This document shows positions 6,340-10,848 of a stretch of 10,848 nucleotides of DNA, piece by piece; position 1 is the stretch's first letter; every line of letters begins with the position of its first letter. Under the pieces are notes generated by a model that worked only from the letters and a program-made list of their open reading frames with translations, was not told the origin of the DNA and ran no database searches. A program made the translations under genes and the position numbers. This stretch comes from an uncultured Collinsella sp. (GTDB lineage Bacteria > Actinomycetota > Coriobacteriia > Coriobacteriales > Coriobacteriaceae), in contig CABURV010000060.1 of the NCBI GenBank assembly GCA_902494035.1, positions 1 to 10,848 on the forward strand, in the 5' to 3' direction.

Positions 6340-7218
6340 GTGTACGATCGACGACTTGAGGCCATATCGGCCGCTGCGGAGCTGGGAAGCTTCTCGCGTG
6401 CGGCGGCAAAATTGCGCGTGTCGACTCCGGCGCTCGTCAAGCAGGTGTCGGGGTTCGAGGCCGAGTTCGGCATCACGCTGTTCGAACGCTCGCACTCGGG
6501 CGTCAAAGTGACGCCGGCCGGCGCACTGCTGGTGGACGACGCGCGCTCGATCATGCGGCAGTCCGAGGATGCACTGCGCCGTGCCCGACGCGCGGCGGGC
6601 GATGGCGGTGCCGTGCGTCTGGGCGTGTCGATGATGTGCCCGGGGCGCCAAACGCTGTCGATGTGGTCGGGCATCCACGATTTGGAACCGTCGCTGCGAT
6701 TTGAGATCGTGCCGGTAAGCGACCTCTACGACGAGCGCGAGACCGTCATGCGCAGCCTTGGCCGCGAGGTGGATGTGGTGCAGTCGAGTTTTTCGACCCC
6801 GCGTTGGGGCGACGCCTGCCAAAAGCTCCGTATCGTTAACGTGCCGTTTTATATCGATGTGCCGCGCACAAGCCCACTCGCGCGCAAGACGCGTATCACG
6901 GTTGCCGACTTGGAGGGTATGCGTTTGCGCGTACTGCGCCACGGCAACGATGCCATGGACAGCCTGCGCATCGACCTGTTGGCCGACGGCGGCGTGGACG
7001 TGATCGATGTGGATAGTTTCGACTTTGCGCTCTTTAACGAGGCGGAGGAAAAGGGCGATGCGGTGCTCACCTGCGGAGCGTGGTCGGGCGTGCACCCGGC
7101 CTTTGTGGGCGTACCGTTTCTATGCGGTCGCGAGGTGCCGGTCTATTTGCACTACCCGCTCGAGCCCACCCTCCAAGTCCAAAAATTCGTCAACGCCATG
7201 GCCCAACTCCTCAAGTAG
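6340..7218 (+). CDS. LysR-family transcriptional regulator
   Basis: A 292-residue regulator from the GTG start; an ATG at 6307 would add 11 residues. The N-terminal winged helix-turn-helix shows the LysR pattern AISAAAELGSFSRAAAKL (8-25), then TPALVKQVSGFEAEFGITLFER (29-50). A linker helix rich in Arg/Ala follows (about 65-88). Residues from about 91 on form the periplasmic-binding-protein-like effector domain (start AVRLGVSMMC). The length is typical. It is divergent from the SDR-MFS-Gfo/Idh operon and shares its control region, so it most likely activates or represses that operon in response to the transported compound and also controls itself. The effector is unknown. A terminator lies 13 bp after the stop. 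Confidence 0.92.
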   Translation: MYDRRLEAISAAAELGSFSRAAAKLRVSTPALVKQVSGFEAEFGITLFERSHSGVKVTPAGALLVDDARSIMRQSEDALRRARRAAGDGGAVRLGVSMMCPGRQTLSMWSGIHDLEPSLRFEIVPVSDLYDERETVMRSLGREVDVVQSSFSTPRWGDACQKLRIVNVPFYIDVPRTSPLARKTRITVADLEGMRLRVLRHGNDAMDSLRIDLLADGGVDVIDVDSFDFALFNEAEEKGDAVLTCGAWSGVHPAFVGVPFLCGREVPVYLHYPLEPTLQVQKFVNAMAQLLK

Positions 7219-7230
7219 CTCACACAAAAC

Positions 7231-7258
7231 GAGGCCCTGGCCAAACGGCCAGGGCCTC
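7231..7258. terminator. Bidirectional terminator between lysR and the ABC genes
   Basis: A perfect 12-bp GC-rich stem (7231-7242 with 7247-7258) closes on an AAAC loop. On the minus strand GTTTTG follows; on the plus strand the tail (ACTAACCTTTATT) is a weaker T-containing stretch. Its position between two convergent genes fits termination from both sides. Confidence 0.75.
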
Positions 7259-7301
7259 ACTAACCTTTATTCCGTTTTAAACGACGGGCTGATCACGCGT
7301 A

Positions 7302-7408
7302 GGAGGGTGCCCCGTGGACGGCGGTGTATTTCCTCCGCGCGCAGTTTCGCAGCGCAGCGAGAATGTTTGAGCACGGAGGAGTTACCCCGCCGCCCCGGGG
7401 AACCCTCC
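7302..7408. repeat. Long imperfect hairpin behind the ABC operon
   Basis: Arms of 39 and 38 bases (7302-7340 and 7371-7408) pair at 33 positions, one of them G-T. There are five mismatches (7309, 7315, 7325, 7329, 7338) and one bulge (7318). The 30-base loop has its own near-palindrome around 7347-7360. The structure starts 14 bases behind the ABC stop codon and has no T run, so it is not an ordinary terminator, and a separate terminator follows at 7231-7258. It may be a 3'-UTR stabiliser, a small RNA or an intergenic repeat copy. Confidence 0.6.
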
Positions 7409-7422
7409 GTCAGTAAACGTTC

Positions 7423-9342
7423 CTACTCCAGCTCAAACGCACCCGTGTAGAGCTGGTAGTAATACCCGCGCTTGGCGATCAGTTCGTCGTGGTTGCCGCG
7501 CTCGATGATGCGGCCGTGGTCCAGGCAGATGATTGCGTCGGAGTTGCGCACGGTGGAGAGGCGGTGCGCGATGACAAACGTCGTGCGGCCTTCCATGAGC
7601 TTGTCCATGCCGGCTTGCACGATGGCCTCGGTGCGGGTATCGATGCTCGACGTGGCCTCGTCCAGAATCATTGCCGGCGGATCGGCGACGGCGGCGCGTG
7701 CGATCGAAATCAGCTGGCGCTGGCCCTGCGACAGCTGGGCGCCGTTGCCGGTGAGCATGGTGTCGTAGCCGTCGGGCAGGCGGGTGATAAAGTCGTCCGC
7801 GCCCGCGAGCTTGGCCGCCGCGATGCACTCCTCGTCGGTGGCATCCAGGTTGCCGTAGCGGATGTTATCCATCACGGTGCCGGTGAACAGGTTCACGTCC
7901 TGCAGCACGACGCCCAGGCTTCGGCGCAGGTCGGCCTTGCGGATCTTGTTGACGTTGATGCCGTCGTAGCGGATCTTGCCGTCGGCGATGTCGTAGAAGC
8001 GGTTGATGAGGTTGGTGATGGTCGTCTTGCCGGCTCCGGTGGCGCCGACAAACGCGACCTTCTGGCCCGGCTTGGCAAACACGGACACGCCGTGCAGCAC
8101 CTCGTGGTCGGGCGTATAGCCAAAGTCGACGTTGTCCATGACCAGGTCGCCACGCAGCGGCACGTACTCGATCTCGCCGGTTGCGCGGTGCGGATGTTTC
8201 CACGCCCACATGCCGGTGTGGTGGTCAGCCTCCTCGAGCTGCCAGGTATCGGGGTTGACCTGCGCGTTGACGAGCGTCACATAGCCTTCGTCGGCCTCGG
8301 GCTTCTCGTCGATGAGTTCAAAGATACGGTCGGCGCCGGCGAGGCCCATGACCACGGCGTTGATCTGCTGCGAGATTTGGCCGATCTGTCCGCAGAACTG
8401 CTTGGTCATGTTGAGGAACGGCACCACGACGGCGATGGACAGCGCCATGCCCGAGATGCTCAGGTTGGGCACGCCCAGCGCCAGGAAAATGCCGCCGGCA
8501 AGGGCCACCAGCACGTAGAGCAGGTTGCCCAGGTTCATAAGGATGGGCATGAGGATGTTGGCGTACATGTTGGCCTTCTGCGAGACCTCGAAGAGCTTTT
8601 CGTTGCGCTCGTCAAAATCGGCCTCGGCGGCAGACTCGTGGCAGAATGCCTTGACGACCTTCTGGCCGTTCATGACTTCCTCGATATGGCCCTCGACCAC
8701 GCCGAGCTCGGTCTGCTGCGCAATAAAGAAGCGCGCGGAGTTGGAGCCGAGCAGCTTGGTCATAAAGGTCATAAAGGCGACGCCTGCCACAATGACCAGG
8801 CACATCCAAACGCTGTAGTACAGCATGATAAAGAACACCGTGACGATGACGATGGTCGTCATGAGCAGGTTGGGCAGCGACTGGCTGATCATCTGGCGCA
8901 GCGTGTCGATGTCGTTGGTGTAGTGGCTCATGATGTCGCCGCGCTGGTGCGTGTCGAAGTAGCGAATCGGCAGGTCCTGCATACGGTTGAACATCTTCTC
9001 GCGCAGCTTCTCGAGCGAGCCCTGCGTGACGATGGCCATGGCGCGGTTCCAGAACAGTGAGGACAGGATGCCGACGCCGTAGATGCAGGCGAGGGTGGTC
9101 ACGAGCTGCAGAATCTTGGGCTGTGCGGTCGTCCAGTCGCCCGACTGCCACGAGTCGCTAATGATCTGCAGGGCGCTCTGAAGGAAGGTCGCGCCGATGG
9201 AGTTGATGATGGCGCAGAGCACCACGCCGACGACGACGAGGGGCAAAAGCACGGGGTAGAAGCCAAAGAGCGTCTTGATGAGGCGCGACATGGTGCCGCC
9301 CTTGCGGTTGAGCGCGCGCTCGGCGGTCGTTGCCTTACTCAT
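7423..9342 (-). CDS. ABC exporter, consensus-site subunit (fused membrane and ATPase domains)
   Basis: A 639-residue half-transporter. The membrane domain spans about 25-330 with six hydrophobic segments. A long linker (about 350-400), with the motif GMWAWKHPH (377-385), precedes the ATPase domain. ATPase motifs: Walker A GATGAGKTT (433-441), Q-loop Gln481, signature LSQGQ (537-541, Gln in place of the first Gly), Walker B MILDEAT with catalytic Glu562, and switch His593 (IAHRLST). It forms a heterodimer with the product of the upstream gene: its Walker A, Glu and His complete the working ATP site against the partner's VSGGQ, while its LSQGQ faces the partner's degenerate site. The start overlaps the upstream stop by 8 bp (ATGAGTAA), with AAGGAGG eight bases before it, so translation is probably coupled. 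Type IV exporters of this kind move drugs, lipids or peptides; the cargo is unknown. Confidence 0.93.
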   Translation of the reverse strand: MSKATTAERALNRKGGTMSRLIKTLFGFYPVLLPLVVVGVVLCAIINSIGATFLQSALQIISDSWQSGDWTTAQPKILQLVTTLACIYGVGILSSLFWNRAMAIVTQGSLEKLREKMFNRMQDLPIRYFDTHQRGDIMSHYTNDIDTLRQMISQSLPNLLMTTIVIVTVFFIMLYYSVWMCLVIVAGVAFMTFMTKLLGSNSARFFIAQQTELGVVEGHIEEVMNGQKVVKAFCHESAAEADFDERNEKLFEVSQKANMYANILMPILMNLGNLLYVLVALAGGIFLALGVPNLSISGMALSIAVVVPFLNMTKQFCGQIGQISQQINAVVMGLAGADRIFELIDEKPEADEGYVTLVNAQVNPDTWQLEEADHHTGMWAWKHPHRATGEIEYVPLRGDLVMDNVDFGYTPDHEVLHGVSVFAKPGQKVAFVGATGAGKTTITNLINRFYDIADGKIRYDGINVNKIRKADLRRSLGVVLQDVNLFTGTVMDNIRYGNLDATDEECIAAAKLAGADDFITRLPDGYDTMLTGNGAQLSQGQRQLISIARAAVADPPAMILDEATSSIDTRTEAIVQAGMDKLMEGRTTFVIAHRLSTVRNSDAIICLDHGRIIERGNHDELIAKRGYYYQLYTGAFELE

Positions 9343-10848
9343 GTGCCTCGCCTCCTTCCTGGGTCTGAGCTTGTGTTGCGGATGCCTCGGTGTCGGCCTC
9401 GACGGCCCCTTCGCCCTCGGCAGACATCTTGTTCTGCGAGGTAAAGGTCTCGCGGTAGATCTCGCTTATCTTAAGCAGCTCATCATGGTTGCCGATCTGC
9501 GCGATGTGGCCACCCTCCATGACGATGATGCGGTCTGCATCCTGCACGGAGCTAATGCGCTGGGCGATGATGAGCTTGGTCGTGTTGGGCAGATAGCTTG
9601 CCAGTCCTGCGCGAATCTTGGCGTCGGTCTTGGTGTCGACGGCGCTGGTGGAGTCGTCCAGGATCAAGATCTTGGGGCGACGCAGCAGGGCACGCGCAAT
9701 GCACAGGCGCTGCTTCTGACCGCCCGAGACATTGGAGCCGCCCTGCTCGATCCAGGTGTCATAGCCCTTGGGGAAGCCGTCGACAAACTCATCGGCGCAG
9801 GCCAGATGCGCCGCTTCGCGGACTTCCTCGTCGGTGGCGTTCGGGTCGCCCCAGCGCAGGTTCTCGGCAATGGTGCCGCTAAACAGCACGTTTTTCTGTA
9901 GCACCATGGCCACTTGGTGGCGCAGCGCGTCCAGGTCGTAGTCGCGTACGTCCATGCCGCCCACGCGCACGGTGCCTTCGGTGGCGTCGTACAGACGGGC
10001 GATGAGGTTTACAAGCGTGGACTTGGCCGAGCCGGTACCGCCGATGATACCGACGGTCTCGCCGCTCTTAATGTGCAGGTCGATATCGTCGAGCGCCTGG
10101 CGCTTCGCATGCGCGGAATACTTAAAGCTCACGTGGTCAAAGTCGATGGAACCGTCGGCAACCTCGAGCACGGGCTCGGCGGGATCGGCGATCGTGGGCT
10201 CGGCGGCCAGCACCTCGGTAATGCGGTGCGCCGATTCGTCGGCCATGGTCACCATGACAAAGATCATCGACAGCTGCATCAGGCTCATGAGGATCGCGAA
10301 GCCATAGGTAAAGATCGAGGAGAGCTGGCCCACGTCGAACAGCGTGCCCTGGCTCGTGATGATGAGCTTGGATCCCAGGTAGATGATGACGACAAACGCG
10401 CCGTTGACGCAGATGTTCATCATGGGGTTGTTAAAGGCGAGCAGCTTCTCGGCGCGGGTGAAGTCCATCTGGACGTCGCGCGCGGCGGTCGCGAACTTCT
10501 CCTTCTCAAAGTCTTCGCGCACGTAGCTCTTAACCACGCGCATGCCGGTGACGTTTTCCTCGACGGACTCGTTAAGGGCATCGTACTTGTGGAACACGCG
10601 CGAGAAGATGGGGCGCACCTTAAAGATGATAAAGAACAGTCCAAAGCCCAGCAGCGGAATGATGACCAGGTAGACCATGGCGACGCTGCCGCCCATGATA
10701 AACGCCATGGTAAAGGCGAAGATCAATACCAGCGGCGCGCGCACGGCGATACGGATGAGCATCATAAAGGCCTGCTGCACGTTGTTGATGTCTGTGGTCA
10801 GGCGCGTGACGAGCGAGGAGCTCGAGAACTCGTCGATGTTGGCAAAGC
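9335..10848 (-). CDS. ABC exporter, degenerate-site subunit (5' end outside window)
   Basis: The reading frame is open to the right edge, so the N-terminus is missing; about 500 residues are visible, including most of the membrane domain (FSSSSLVTRLTTDINNVQ at the edge matches the usual intracellular loop). Numbering from Val at 10780: Walker A GGTGSAKS (247-254, Ala in place of the last Gly), Q-loop Gln295, intact signature VSGGQ (351-355), Walker B ILILDDST with Asp376 where the catalytic Glu is expected, and Gln407 where the switch His is expected (IAQRISS). This is the pattern of the degenerate half of heterodimeric exporters such as BmrCD or TM287/288. After the ATPase domain follows an acidic, low-complexity tail of about 30 residues. 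It precedes and overlaps the partner gene by 8 bp. The cargo is unknown. Confidence 0.92.
   Translation of the reverse strand, partial: FANIDEFSSSSLVTRLTTDINNVQQAFMMLIRIAVRAPLVLIFAFTMAFIMGGSVAMVYLVIIPLLGFGLFFIIFKVRPIFSRVFHKYDALNESVEENVTGMRVVKSYVREDFEKEKFATAARDVQMDFTRAEKLLAFNNPMMNICVNGAFVVIIYLGSKLIITSQGTLFDVGQLSSIFTYGFAILMSLMQLSMIFVMVTMADESAHRITEVLAAEPTIADPAEPVLEVADGSIDFDHVSFKYSAHAKRQALDDIDLHIKSGETVGIIGGTGSAKSTLVNLIARLYDATEGTVRVGGMDVRDYDLDALRHQVAMVLQKNVLFSGTIAENLRWGDPNATDEEVREAAHLACADEFVDGFPKGYDTWIEQGGSNVSGGQKQRLCIARALLRRPKILILDDSTSAVDTKTDAKIRAGLASYLPNTTKLIIAQRISSVQDADRIIVMEGGHIAQIGNHDELLKISEIYRETFTSQNKMSAEGEGAVEADTEASATQAQTQEGGEAHE

Noticed and set aside
7267..7422. Readthrough of the ABC TAG stop: the same frame stays open for 51 more codons
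   Set aside because: Open frames of this length are common by chance in GC-rich DNA, the stretch encodes no recognisable domain, and the base pairing of the hairpin explains the sequence better.
7489..9060. 523-codon plus-strand frame opposite the ABC gene
   Set aside because: Antisense shadow with a biased composition and no motifs; the minus-strand ABC gene has every expected motif.

Overview
The window is GC-rich bacterial DNA with tightly packed genes, strong Shine-Dalgarno sites and long antisense shadow frames. Protein families and intergenic style suggest a gut actinobacterium of the class Coriobacteriia, most like Collinsella. That placement is an inference from memory, not a search. 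There are six protein genes, five on the minus strand and one (a LysR regulator) on the plus strand. I see no rRNA, tRNA, CRISPR array, transposase or phage gene.

Left end to 2773. The tex gene (Tex/YhgF-type RNA-binding protein) reads leftward from 2353 to 207, but about 610-620 one base appears to be missing. The C-terminal S1 domain is therefore in a different frame from the rest. Tex is flanked by two inverted-repeat elements of about 160-170 bp: one at 3-172, with a strong hairpin terminator nested inside, and one at 2446-2603. Their form resembles small non-autonomous mobile or intergenic repeats.

2774 to 7258. This is a catabolic-looking cassette. Three minus-strand genes, transcribed in the order SDR dehydrogenase, OFA-family MFS transporter, Gfo/Idh/MocA dehydrogenase, form a probable operon ending at a GC-rich terminator at 2671-2700. 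A LysR-type regulator is transcribed divergently from a 233-bp control region holding a spaced 12-bp inverted repeat and a central dyad. The simplest reading is that the LysR protein senses a small organic molecule, the MFS protein imports it (or exchanges it for a product), and two nicotinamide-dependent dehydrogenases oxidise or epimerise it. The substrate cannot be named from the sequence. Both gaps inside the operon carry GC-rich hairpins.

7231 to the right end. A bidirectional terminator follows lysR. Next comes a long, imperfect 39-bp hairpin directly behind the last ABC gene. Two overlapping minus-strand genes then encode a heterodimeric type IV (ABCB/MdlAB-like) ABC exporter. The upstream subunit, cut by the window edge, has a degenerate ATP site (Walker B Glu to Asp, switch His to Gln, Walker A Gly to Ala). 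The downstream subunit has intact Walker A, Walker B and His but a changed signature (LSQGQ). Together they predict one dead and one working ATP site.

The points most worth a second look are the tex frameshift, the three structured intergenic elements, the regulator-transporter-two-dehydrogenase cassette, and the asymmetric ABC pair. None of them is clear evidence of a wholly new system.
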